A stretch of DNA of 64,000 bases from an uncultured Bacilli bacterium (lineage in GTDB: Bacteria > Bacillota_I > Bacilli_A > RF39 > UBA660), in NCBI GenBank assembly GCA_934167665.1, contig CAKPLN010000001.1, forward strand, positions 310,001 to 374,000, given 5' to 3'. Below the pieces are notes generated by a model. It saw only the letters and a list, made by a program, of their open reading frames with translations. It was not told the origin of the DNA and searched no databases. This document shows, in pieces, positions 47,075 through 54,798 of this stretch; position 1 is the stretch's first letter, and each line of letters starts with the position of its first letter. Made by a program: the position numbers and the translations under genes.

Positions 47075-47299
47075 ATAAGTAAGGAAAAATCTTTTTATAT
47101 TGATAAGCCTTTATTACAAAGAATAGTTTTATTTTTAACTGGTTTTAGTAATTTTCTAATAGGTTATGCCCCATATTTTATATTTAAAGATGATAAATCA
47201 AAAGACTATCAAATAGAGTTTGTTTAAAAAGGTGCAGCTTTTGGTTTAGCATTTACCATAATTGGACTATTCCTTGGTTTAATTTCATCAATTTTATAA
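47075..47299 (+). pseudogene. Small membrane protein gene, start codon lost and in-frame stop
   Basis: An AAGGAGAT site is followed at the right spacing by ATA instead of ATG, then SKEKSFYIDKPLLQRIVLFL and GFSNFLIGYAPYFIFKDDKS, a TAA, and KGAAFGLAFTIIGLFLGLIS to a final TAA. Both lesions are point changes. It was a two-helix protein of about 74 residues. Confidence 0.65.
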
Positions 47300-47322
47300 A
47301 ATTAAATTAATCAATCACAAAA

Positions 47323-47360
47323 AATCTCGTTTAACTTATAAAAAGAAATGAGGTTTTTTT
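47323..47360 (+). terminator. Terminator downstream of the small pseudogene
   Basis: AATCTCGTTT/AAATGAGGTT stem with G-T pairs followed by TTTTTT. Confidence 0.5.
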
Positions 47361-47497
47361 AATATTTTAAATAAACAAAATGATATAATAGAAACTGAAA
47401 GACAAATAGTAATTTGTAATTTAGTTCTCTCTTAATAGATTTGTATTAATAATTAAGAGGATAAAAAAATAATATTTTGTGTTAAATAGTAAAGTTG

Positions 47498-47518
47498 TTT
47501 ACATTTTTAAAATGTAAA
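47498..47518. promoter_or_regulatory. Perfect palindrome upstream of an XRE regulator, likely operator
   Basis: TTTACATTTT-T-AAAATGTAAA is a 10-bp perfect inverted repeat 61 bp before the regulator start and overlaps a weak promoter (TTGTTT near 47495). XRE regulators commonly bind such sites and repress their own gene, which is the inference here. Confidence 0.5.
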
Positions 47519-47579
47519 ATATATTTGATAGTAAAATAATAATAAAAAATGTATAGTTTTTTGTGAGAGGAGAAAGATT

Positions 47580-47987
47580 ATGGATTTAGGCAAAAAAATT
47601 ATTGAAATGAGAAAAAAAGCAAAACTTTCACAAGAACAACTTGCAGAAAAACTAGATGTTACCAGACAAACTATATCTAATTGGGAAAATGGCAAATTTT
47701 ATCCTGATATTGATGCATTAGTTAAAATTAGTAAATGTTTTAATATTTCGTTAGATGACTTACTAAGTTACGATAATAAAGTTTTGCAATATTTAAAAGA
47801 TAGCACAGATGTTGTAAAAAGTAATAAGAAATTGCTTTATGCGATTTTATTAAATATTCTAATTATTATTCTATTTATAATAATAGGAATAACTGCAAAT
47901 GAAAGTATTTCAATTATAGTAATAGTATTTACTATTTCTATTATTAGTTTTTCTTATTTATTTTATCAAATCATAAAAAAAATATAG
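47580..47987 (+). CDS. XRE-family regulator with C-terminal membrane helices
   Basis: The helix-turn-helix domain fills residues 4-58 (LSQEQLAEKLDVTRQTISNW, ENGKFYPDID) and ends in the common SLDDLLSYD boundary. Two membrane helices (about 79-98 and 104-127) follow. This is the widespread membrane-tethered XRE type. It is followed 9 bp later by a small membrane protein gene in one operon with a terminator, and an inverted repeat upstream may be its own operator. Confidence 0.88.
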   Translation: MDLGKKIIEMRKKAKLSQEQLAEKLDVTRQTISNWENGKFYPDIDALVKISKCFNISLDDLLSYDNKVLQYLKDSTDVVKSNKKLLYAILLNILIIILFIIIGITANESISIIVIVFTISIISFSYLFYQIIKKI

Positions 47988-47996
47988 GAGGAAATT

Positions 47997-48320
47997 ATGA
48001 ATTATATTTTATTAGCAATATTTATAGCAATATATCTAATAGGTTTAGTTGCTACAATTTATCAAGTTTATAAAATAACTGTTATAGATTCAAAAGCAAG
48101 AGGAATTAGCCATCCAAAATTAATGGGATTACTAGCAACCAGTGGTAAAAGTTCAGAAGGAATTATTCTTTATCTATTGCATAGAAGAAAATATCCAATA
48201 AAAAATATTTCGAAAGAAGAACAAAATGAAATAGAAAGAAGAAAGAAAATTGTATTAGTAGGAATTATATTTATGATTATTGGTGCAATTGGATTTGTAT
48301 TCTTTATAGTAAAAATATAA
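47997..48320 (+). CDS. Small two-helix membrane protein (107 aa)
   Basis: Membrane helices span about residues 4-24 and 85-104. The cytoplasmic middle (SHPKLMGLLATSGKSSEGII, YLLHRRKYPIKN) resembles proteins that accompany membrane-bound XRE regulators. A TAGGAGG site precedes the ATG. It probably senses or modulates the same signal as the upstream regulator; this is inferred from operon context. Confidence 0.6.
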   Translation: MNYILLAIFIAIYLIGLVATIYQVYKITVIDSKARGISHPKLMGLLATSGKSSEGIILYLLHRRKYPIKNISKEEQNEIERRKKIVLVGIIFMIIGAIGFVFFIVKI

Positions 48321-48357
48321 TCATATATAATATTAAAAAATTGCAATTAATCGTCGA

Positions 48358-48384
48358 GATCAACTTTAATAGTTGGTCTTTTTT
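48358..48384 (+). terminator. Terminator of the XRE/membrane-protein operon
   Basis: GATCAAC/GTTGGTC stem with a T6 tract, 38 bp past the stop codon. Confidence 0.8.
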
Positions 48385-48449
48385 ACTTTTTATAAATAGG
48401 ATGATTTTATATATAAATATTAATATATGTAAAAAAGCAGAATAAGAAA

Positions 48450-48547
48450 CTTGTGCAACTACACTAAACTTTTCCTTATTTCATAAGGGTTTAGTGTTAC
48501 ACAAGACTGATTTCGTACCGTTGACGTAGAGGTCTACGACTTTTTTT
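48450..48547 (+). ncRNA. Candidate structured small RNA
   Basis: This lies in a 335-bp stretch without a protein gene. Three nested stems, CTTGTG/CACAAG, ACACTAAAC/GTTTAGTGT and CCTTAT/ATAAGG, build a 56-nt hairpin (48450-48505). It is followed by a second hairpin (CGTAGA/TCTACG) and a T7 tract ending at 48547, a typical sRNA ending. No promoter is obvious. A leader of the downstream gene or a remnant of a mobile element are alternatives. Confidence 0.45.
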
Positions 48548-48655
48548 CGGCAATAACAATTCATATGAATCAATCTATATAAATATTATCATAAAAAATT
48601 AAAGACTTTTATAAAAATTTATTGTATAATTATAATTGAAAGGAGTAAGCTTAAT

Positions 48656-48889
48656 ATGGAAAAAGATAATAATAATGTAGTAAGATTTTTGTTAACATTC
48701 TTTTTAGGATGGATTGGTAGTATAATTATTAATCATACTAATTTAAAACCTGCAGGATATAGAAGTAGAACTGCAGCATATTTTTTCCTTACAATTGTTA
48801 CTTTTGGAATTTATGGTCTTGTTGCTAGTATTTGCAACTTAACATTTGATCCAAACAAATCTAGTAACATTGGATATGTTAAGGAATAA
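48656..48889 (+). CDS. Small membrane protein (77 aa), TM2-like
   Basis: Two hydrophobic helices (about residues 9-27 and 39-60) are separated by a basic loop (KPAGYRSRTAA). The pattern FFLGWIGSIIINH and FFLTIVTFGIYGLVASICNL resembles TM2-domain proteins. A GAAAGGAG site lies 8-9 bp before the ATG and a terminator overlaps the stop. The function is unknown. Confidence 0.65.
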   Translation: MEKDNNNVVRFLLTFFLGWIGSIIINHTNLKPAGYRSRTAAYFFLTIVTFGIYGLVASICNLTFDPNKSSNIGYVKE

Positions 48890-48928
48890 TCTTATATTTA
48901 ACTATGAGGATATTATTCCTCTTTTTTT
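48882..48928 (+). terminator. Terminator of the TM2-like gene
   Basis: AGGAATAAT/ATTATTCCT stem, 21-nt loop, T7 tract; the left arm includes the stop codon. Confidence 0.6.
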
Positions 48929-48932
48929 ATAA

Positions 48933-49558
48933 TTAAAAATCATCGTCTTTTGATTTAGAATCTCTATCTATTTCTGCAGATCTATTTTTAGTTTCTAATA
49001 TACCTCTTATTTGTTCTTCATCTAAAATATTCTTACCATATAATTCATAAGCAACTGGATAATATTTATCACGTTTTTCTTTATTACCCCACATTTTATC
49101 TACAAAGAAGTGATATAGATTGTTAATTTTATTTTTATATTTTATAGATATTGTTAATCGTTACCAATAACTTTTATATTTATCTTCATAAATGTTATTA
49201 TGTAAAGAAAAATCTGAATACATTCTACCTGAAATACCGCTACCACTTAAATAAACTTCAAAGGAAATGTTTTACCAATAAATTGTTTACCAAAATCATA
49301 ATAATATGGTGTAGGTATTCCACTACCAGATGTTGATTTTCCAAACACTCTTAAAATATCTTCATCTGTTAATTCTTTTTCTAAAATTATTTTTGTATTT
49401 CCAAATTTTCGTTTTGAATACAACATCTCAAAAATGTCTAAAATACTAGATTTTCCAATATTATTTTTTCCTATAATTACATTTATAGGTTTTATATTAT
49501 TTATACATCCAGATTTAAAACATTTATAATCTTCAAATTTAATACATTTTATATCCAT
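48933..49558 (-). pseudogene. Truncated AAA ATPase (RecF/OLD-like) with frameshift and internal deletion
   Basis: From an ATG with a GGAG site the frame encodes FEDYKCFKSGCINNIKPINV and a P-loop IGKNNIGKSSILDIFEML, the typical N-terminus of OLD/RecF-type defence or repair ATPases. After 103 codons it stops at 49247. A neighbouring frame then continues (GSGISGRMYSDFSLHNNIYE), is cut by TAA, and ends in NKEKRDKYYPVAYELYGKN and RSAEIDRDSKSKDDDF at 48933. The signature, Walker B and D-loop regions are absent, so most of the gene has been deleted. Confidence 0.7.
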
Positions 49559-49686
49559 ACTAAACGCTCCTTCCAACAAATTTTTTAAGTATTATAACTT
49601 TATTTTGCCGTTTGTTTATTCATAATAATTCATTATTTTTATGTTATAATTAATATAGTTTTAGTTCTTAAGGAAAGAGGTACTAT

Positions 49687-50145
49687 ATGCATTTTTATGA
49701 ATTAATTAAAAAATTAACTGAAGATAAAAAAACAATTATCTATGTTGATATGGACGGTGTAATTGCTTCTTATGATTTTGGAAAGCCACTTGATTTTAAA
49801 AATAAAAGACCTTTAACTACAAATATTAAAACATTAAGTAAATTAAGCAATCTAAAAAATGTTGAACTACATATATTATCAGTTTGTAGATTTAATAATG
49901 AGGTAAATGAAAAAAATGAATGGTTAAATAAATATGCCCCATTTTTTGAAAAAGATAAAAGGACTATTATTCCAAAAGAAAGTTATCCGCATTATTCATC
50001 AAAAGAATTAAAATTAAATTATTTAAAATCATTAAAAAATGATGAACAAATTATTTTTATTGATGATGACAATGAAGTTTTGAGAACTGTTCGTAATGGT
50101 TTGAAAAACATAATGTTATATCAAGATTCTGAATTAATAGATTAG
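49687..50145 (+). CDS. HAD-superfamily phosphatase (nucleotidase- or SAK-like)
   Basis: This 152-residue protein has the HAD motifs: IIYVDMDGVIASYD (nucleophile Asp21, Asp23), HILSVCR with motif II Ser, a Lys in SSKELKLNYL and motif III IIFIDDDNEV. It resembles 5'-nucleotidase type C and the HAD domains of Swiss-army-knife RNA repair proteins. The 2H phosphoesterase-like gene starts 15 bp downstream in the same operon, which suggests joint work on nucleic-acid or nucleotide ends. An AAAGAGGT site precedes the ATG. A decayed paralogue lies at 43950-44244. Confidence 0.75.
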   Translation: MHFYELIKKLTEDKKTIIYVDMDGVIASYDFGKPLDFKNKRPLTTNIKTLSKLSNLKNVELHILSVCRFNNEVNEKNEWLNKYAPFFEKDKRTIIPKESYPHYSSKELKLNYLKSLKNDEQIIFIDDDNEVLRTVRNGLKNIMLYQDSELID

Positions 50146-50160
50146 AAGAGAGAAATATAT

Positions 50161-50619
50161 ATGTTAAGTTATGAAGGAATATTTTTTGAAGCAGATATGG
50201 TTGATTTGATACATTCTTTAGAATCAGAAAAATTAGCCAGAGTTAATGATGAAATACATTGTACTTTTAAATATCATCCAACAACTGATGAAATTTTCAA
50301 TGATATAGTTGGAAGAACATTTGAAGTATATTTAATAGGTTATGGTAATGATGGGCAAAACAGTGGATTTGAAATATTATTTCCAGATGAATTAAAAGAT
50401 TATTATATAAATTATGATGAACAAAATCCTACAGTCTTAAAGACACCTCATATTACTGCATCACTAGCTGAAGGAGCAAAAGCATCAAATACAAAAAATC
50501 TTAATTTTAAACCCTTAGAAAAACCTGTTAAGTTAGTAGGAAGATTTGGTTATTGGATTAAAGGTGAGAATGAAGAATACTTATCTTATGAACCATATTC
50601 TAAAGGTAAAACAAGATAA
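50161..50619 (+). CDS. 2H phosphoesterase-like protein (tRNA-ligase CPD-like)
   Basis: Two HxT motifs lie 64 residues apart: EIHCTFKYHP (His33, Thr35) and TPHITASLAEG (His97, Thr99). This is the signature of 2H phosphoesterases, which open 2',3'-cyclic phosphates on RNA ends. The context VHxTF...PHIT resembles the cyclic phosphodiesterase domain of fungal tRNA ligase more than the LigT type. It forms an operon with the HAD phosphatase gene and ends before a strong terminator. Biochemical role is inferred from motifs. Confidence 0.65.
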   Translation: MLSYEGIFFEADMVDLIHSLESEKLARVNDEIHCTFKYHPTTDEIFNDIVGRTFEVYLIGYGNDGQNSGFEILFPDELKDYYINYDEQNPTVLKTPHITASLAEGAKASNTKNLNFKPLEKPVKLVGRFGYWIKGENEEYLSYEPYSKGKTR

Positions 50620-50696
50620 TATTTTAATACACACGCTAATTGATTATGTCAATTTGCAAGTGCGTTTCTAAATTATCAAAATTTAGTATAAACAAA

Positions 50697-50730
50697 GAAT
50701 ACGACTAAGCAAAGTAGTCGTATTCTTTTT
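50697..50730. terminator. Bidirectional terminator
   Basis: GAATACGACT/AGTCGTATTC 10-bp perfect stem with T5 on the plus side; it also closes the converging HD pseudogene. Confidence 0.8.
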
Positions 50731-51567
50731 CTAGTATTTCTTCTTTAGACATATCTTTAAGAAATCTAAATCACTTATAAATATCATTTCATCTGCTACA
50801 CAACTCTTAGAATCATCTACCATTTGATCAAATTCTCTATATCTATCTTGTCTAATAGTTTCCATTTTTTCGTCGTGTTCTTTTTTATATTCTTTAGTAA
50901 TTTCATAAAACTTTTTCTATATTCAATATTTAATAATTATATTTTATCTCCAATTTTATTAACTTCAATATTATCAATATAAGTACCAATTATTCTTTTC
51001 ATTTCTTCTCTAGAAGCATTAATTAAATTTAAAATATTAGTTAAAAATATATCGGGATTAACAAAAGTATCAATTGTTTCTGTATCTTCTAAAATTAATA
51101 AATCATTAGTAGTAAAGTTAAGGTTTTCACGTTGTTTAATTTCTTTAATCTTGTTATTAATGTTATCAATTTTATATCTAATACTTTTTAATTCGTTATC
51201 GAACTCATTCATTTTAACAACACCATTTAAGTAAGCACATTTAAATCTTTCTTCTTGGTTTTCATAGTCTTGGTTCATATAATCAATTACATGTGAAAAA
51301 CAAGGTGTTGCTATATCATGAAAAAGCCCTGCTAATGTTGCTTTTTTATCTTTTGTTAATTTATAAACTATCAAACAAACTGTTAACGAATGATCATATC
51401 TACTTATATACTCTCTAAAATCATATATATCTTTTGAAGCATCGTCCATTCCACAAAAATAACCAATATTTTTTAACCTCAATAAAGATGGAGTTTTTTA
51501 AATATTTAATAAGAAAATTGGGTAAGTTTGAATAATCAAGTTGCTCCAAGTAATATTGCAAATACAT
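50705..51567 (-). pseudogene. HD-domain phosphohydrolase, broken by two or more frameshifts
   Basis: The original start ATG at 51567 gives MYLQYYLEQLDYSNLPNFLI, then a frameshift near 51480 leads into a 180-codon frame with RYDHSLTVCLIVYKL and AGLFHDIATPCFSHVIDYMN, the His and HD metal ligands of an HD hydrolase. That frame stops at 50937. The tail continues in other frames (YEITKEYKKEHDEKMETIRQ, SKEEILEKEYDYFA) to 50705. HD enzymes of this type hydrolyse nucleotides or cyclic nucleotides. It is adjacent to a dUTPase-like gene on the same strand. Confidence 0.75.
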
Positions 51568-51586
51568 TTTTTCACCAACTTTCTAG

Positions 51587-52063
51587 TTATTTACTTATCA
51601 TTTTTAAAGTTTTATTCATTTTTTCTAGACAGTAATTATTTAATTCTTCATCACTATAATTCAATAATTTAGATAATGCTATTAAATAAGATAATAGTTT
51701 TAATAACTTTTCTTTATCTAGATTTATTGTTAATGAAGAAGCAAGTTTATTTGATTCTATAAATAACTTAACCATATCAGTTTCAGATATATCTTCTATT
51801 TGTATTTCTTCAATATTAGCTAAATCACAAAAACATAAAGTAATCATCAAGCAATCAGCAAACTCAGGTATTGTTATATCAGGGCTACTTTGTTTTTCAT
51901 CTTTCCAATATTTAAAACACTTAGTTTCATAAGCAAATTCACTTAATTCGCAAATTAATTCTAATACCTGTTTATAGAAAATTTCTTCATTTTCATAATC
52001 ATATTTTTTTCTAAAATATGAATTTATTATCTTTTCTTTTTCGTATATTTCTTTTAAGTTCAT
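51587..52063 (-). CDS. dUTPase-like all-alpha NTP pyrophosphatase (MazG superfamily)
   Basis: The 158-residue helical protein has the dimeric dUTPase (dUTPase_2) pattern: ELICELSEFAYETKCFKYW (the ExxE of helix 2), then a loop with KQSSPD, and EFADCLMITLCF, where the second acidic motif is E/D-x-x-D. It would hydrolyse dUTP or related nucleotides. Motif 2 is weaker than usual. The ATG at 52063 follows GAAAGGATGG; the longer form has no site. It lies 19 bp upstream of the HD pseudogene. Confidence 0.7.
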   Translation of the reverse strand: MNLKEIYEKEKIINSYFRKKYDYENEEIFYKQVLELICELSEFAYETKCFKYWKDEKQSSPDITIPEFADCLMITLCFCDLANIEEIQIEDISETDMVKLFIESNKLASSLTINLDKEKLLKLLSYLIALSKLLNYSDEELNNYCLEKMNKTLKMISK

Positions 52064-52169
52064 ATAGCCATCCTTTCGATTAGTAACCACCAATTGAATA
52101 TATTATATCAGAAAATTATTGATTAGTCTTTAAATGGTAAATAAAAAAGAAAACAGTAGCATTGATACA

Positions 52170-52442
52170 TTATATTTCTATATCAAAATCGTCTTTTTCT
52201 TTGTTGTTATTGTGTTCTTTAGCAAACCTATAGTAATCTCTAATATCTTCTATTGTTTCATCACTAAATATTCCATGCTCATATAATTCCTTTGAAAAGT
52301 GTATATAATCTTCTCGATCCTTTTCTTTTCCAAAGATTCGTTTTTTAATAAAGTTTACCAATCTATCAAATAAATTTTCAAAATAATTGATAGTTCTTTT
52401 TAATTCTTCACTTATTACAAGTTTTTTAGTTTCTATTGTCAT
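52170..52442 (-). CDS. Hypothetical protein (90 aa)
   Basis: This small, charged, helical protein has no recognised domain. The tail FSKELYEHGIFSDETIEDIR and DYYRFAKEHNNN loosely resembles the C-termini of plasmid mobilisation proteins, but this is weak and not relied on. A GGAAAG site precedes the ATG at a longer than usual distance. It lies at the edge of the accessory patch, next to two tRNAs. Confidence 0.45.
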   Translation of the reverse strand: MTIETKKLVISEELKRTINYFENLFDRLVNFIKKRIFGKEKDREDYIHFSKELYEHGIFSDETIEDIRDYYRFAKEHNNNKEKDDFDIEI

Positions 52443-52478
52443 AACTCGATCACTTTCCTTTCTTAAATAACAAAAAAA

Positions 52479-52496
52479 CTAACTATTTCTAGTTAG
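52479..52496 (-). terminator. Terminator of the two-tRNA unit
   Basis: CTAACTA/TAGTTAG stem with a T7 tract on the minus strand, downstream of tRNA-Arg and tRNA-Thr. A further AACTCGAA/TTCGAGTT hairpin lies at 52510-52528. Confidence 0.7.
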
Positions 52497-52539
52497 CGTT
52501 TATTACTTAAACTCGAAAAGTTCGAGTTTCCTATCAATC

Positions 52540-52613
52540 TGGTGCCGAAAGACAGAATTGAACTGTCCGCTGATCCTTACCAAGGATCTGTTTTACCACT
52601 AAACTATATCGGC
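52540..52613 (-). tRNA. tRNA-Thr(GGT)
   Basis: Cloverleaf on the minus strand: acceptor GCCGATA/TTTCGGC with one T-T mismatch, D-arm GTTT/AAAC, anticodon stem GATCC/GGATC, loop TTGGTAA (anticodon GGT, codons ACC/ACT), T-arm GACAG/CTGTC, and an encoded CCA. It is 68 bp downstream of tRNA-Arg(CCG). Confidence 0.88.
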
Positions 52614-52681
52614 AACTACACATTTATATTATCGTAAATACTATAAAAAAACAATTGTTAATTTACTTATTACTAAAAAAT

Positions 52682-52756
52682 TGGTGTTCAAGGCGGGAAT
52701 CGAACCCACACCATTTCCTTCGGGGGGAAATATTCTATCCATTAAAATACTTGAAC
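52682..52756 (-). tRNA. tRNA-Arg(CCG) with C33
   Basis: Acceptor GTTCAAG/CTTGAAC, anticodon stem TTTCC/GGAAA, loop CCCCGAA (anticodon CCG, codon CGG), T-arm GTGGG/CCCGC with loop TTCGATT, and an encoded CCA. Position 33 is C rather than the near-universal U, and the D-stem (TTTT/GAAT) is weak. CGG should be a rare codon in this AT-rich genome, so relaxed selection or a defective tRNA is possible. Confidence 0.8.
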
Positions 52757-52766
52757 GAAAAAAGTG

Positions 52767-53243
52767 CTACTCGCACTTAACTCCGAAAGGTTTTGTAAAG
52801 TCAAGCCAAGTTTGCAATTTGACTTTACCATCACTATCAATAACATTATCTTCAGAACCTTCAATATCTAAAAGTGCTTCAATATCAATTTTTGCATAAT
52901 TAATAGTCGTATCTCTAGTAACAGAATTATTATCTCTTACAACTTCAGTATCATAATATTCTAATCCCTTATACTGCTTATTAATATTATTATATGCTTC
53001 TTCATAAATATCTAAAATACTACTGTCATCACTAATAATTTGTTCAACAGAATGAAGAATTGTTAAATACTCACCTTCATAATAAACTTCATAATTCATG
53101 TTAGTAGTACCACCATCAATACTTCCCGCTCTACTACACTTCATCATACCATCAGCCGAAGCAATTGTACCACCACAAGCAGTACATACAAAAATTAAAC
53201 TAAAAATTATAACTAATTGTAAAAATCCCCAAAATTTACTCAT
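52767..53243 (-). CDS. Lipoprotein, DUF1307/YehR-like
   Basis: An N-terminal signal peptide ends in the lipobox CTACGG near residue 23. The mature domain of about 130 residues resembles DUF1307 lipoproteins (YehR-like), with MNYEVYYEGEYLTILHSVEQ and AYNNINKQYKGLEYYDTEVV. The function of the family is unknown. Its start overlaps the end of the DUF1003 gene, and GAGG lies 9 bp before the ATG at 53243. Confidence 0.75.
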   Translation of the reverse strand: MSKFWGFLQLVIIFSLIFVCTACGGTIASADGMMKCSRAGSIDGGTTNMNYEVYYEGEYLTILHSVEQIISDDSSILDIYEEAYNNINKQYKGLEYYDTEVVRDNNSVTRDTTINYAKIDIEALLDIEGSEDNVIDSDGKVKLQTWLDFTKPFGVKCE

Positions 53244-53754
53244 TATCATCATCCTCAAGTAATTTAATAATTTTCTTTTGTGTTTTTTCTATCTCCATAA
53301 TATGATCATGAAGTGATTCCAATATTAATTCACTCTTTAAATCAGTTCGATAATCATTTTGATTTCTTAAACTGTCTTTAGCAGCCTGCCTATTTTGACT
53401 CATCATAATAATTGGAGCTTGAATAGCTGCAATACAAGACAAGACCAAATTCAATAATATAAATGGATAAGGGTCAATTTCGCTACCACTAACAAAAATA
53501 ACTGTATTTAAAATAACCCAACCAACTAAAAATAAAACAAAAATAATTATAAATGTCCAACTTCCAGCAACCTCACTGACTTTATCAGCAACTCGATCCC
53601 CAAAAGACATCTTAGCTTCTTCTTGTTTATCAACATCAATAGCAATAGGTTGATCTATAAGTAAATCAAATAACTCTGTCTCATCTTTTTCATCAAGTTC
53701 ATTATTCATTAATAACATTTTAACGATTTCTTTTTTAGTTTTTCTCTTTTCCAT
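53236..53754 (-). CDS. DUF1003 family membrane protein
   Basis: The 172-residue protein has the DUF1003 pattern: FGDRVADKVSEVAGSWTFII, a helix, LNTVIFVSGSEIDPYPFILL, a second helix, then IMMSQNRQAAKDSLRNQNDY and a coiled-coil tail. The conserved Pro-(Y/F)-Pro and QNRQ motifs are present. The function is unknown. AAGGTGG precedes the ATG at 53754. It is co-transcribed with the downstream lipoprotein gene. Confidence 0.88.
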   Translation of the reverse strand: MEKRKTKKEIVKMLLMNNELDEKDETELFDLLIDQPIAIDVDKQEEAKMSFGDRVADKVSEVAGSWTFIIIFVLFLVGWVILNTVIFVSGSEIDPYPFILLNLVLSCIAAIQAPIIMMSQNRQAAKDSLRNQNDYRTDLKSELILESLHDHIMEIEKTQKKIIKLLEDDDNE

Positions 53755-53907
53755 AACAACCACCTTAAAAATTGTATCATACAAAAAATACTTATAAAAG
53801 TATAATACCATAAAATAGCTTAAGTATAAAGCATAACTAAAAAAAAAGACAAATAAGTATCTTACCAATTTGTCACATAAAAACATTTATCTAAATATTC
53901 TAAGAAA

Positions 53908-54729
53908 TTATAAAAATGAATATAAATTATCATAAAATAACTTATCAATAGAAAAATCCATATTTTTAAAAAAGTTGTGATTAGCAAGTTCTAGTACCAA
54001 AGACTTTCCTACAACAGTATTACAATACTCTAAAGCTTTTTCCCTAAAAATATCCATTTCTCCTACAATAAACAAAATATCACTTTTAAATTTTTCTTTA
54101 TTAAGTTCTGGAAAAATTAAATAATTATTAATATCTTTACTAGAAACATTTTTCTTATAATACTGTTGTACTTTACTAATTAGTTCTAAATTATAGCGCT
54201 CATTTTTTGACATAGTAGTATCATCAAGCACATCTTTTCCAATAATAGGACTAACAACAATAGATTTATTAATAACTTCTTTACTAAGTCTATTAATTCC
54301 TAGTACCATATTAGCACCAATTGAATCCCCCATTAAAGCAATATTAGAAGAACTAATACCAGTTTTAATTAACTCCTCATTTAAGAAATTATAAGTTTTA
54401 AAACAGCTATCCAAACAGTTTAAATATGAATCATTCTCATCATAATCAAGTGCAATAACTAAGCTCTTAGTCTTAACCGCAATACCACTACAAAAACTAG
54501 CATAATTATCACAAGAAGATATACTAGTTATACCATGTATATATATTATAATTTTTTCAATCTTTGAAACTCTTTCAGGATAAAATATTCTAACAGGTAA
54601 AACATCTTCACTCAAAACAACTTTATAACTAGAAATATTATTCTTAGAAATAGTAGGATGAATAATTTTACCAATATTACTATATAATCTATAATGTAAA
54701 TTTCCATCAAAATTATCTATTTGCTTCAC
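53908..54729 (-). CDS. Alpha/beta hydrolase (HSL-like)
   Basis: The catalytic triad is visible: Ser in LMGDSIGANMVLG, Asp in FIVGEMDIFRE and His in ANHNFFKNMD. The oxyanion-hole region IYIHGIT is near residue 61. At 273 residues with no signal peptide it is a cytoplasmic esterase, thioesterase or lipase-like enzyme. It starts at GTG after GGTGAG. It lies downstream of the acyl-ligase/PlsC cluster on the same strand, which fits a role in acyl or lipid turnover. Confidence 0.8.
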   Translation of the reverse strand: MKQIDNFDGNLHYRLYSNIGKIIHPTISKNNISSYKVVLSEDVLPVRIFYPERVSKIEKIIIYIHGITSISSCDNYASFCSGIAVKTKSLVIALDYDENDSYLNCLDSCFKTYNFLNEELIKTGISSSNIALMGDSIGANMVLGINRLSKEVINKSIVVSPIIGKDVLDDTTMSKNERYNLELISKVQQYYKKNVSSKDINNYLIFPELNKEKFKSDILFIVGEMDIFREKALEYCNTVVGKSLVLELANHNFFKNMDFSIDKLFYDNLYSFL

Positions 54730-54798
54730 AATATACTCACCATCTTTATAATATCATAAAAATCAAAAGCTTTTTTCTAAAGAAAAAGCCACTTGACA

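Noticed and set aside
52681..52899. 72-codon plus-strand frame
   Set aside because: It runs antisense through tRNA-Arg(CCG) and the end of the lipoprotein gene and has no independent support.
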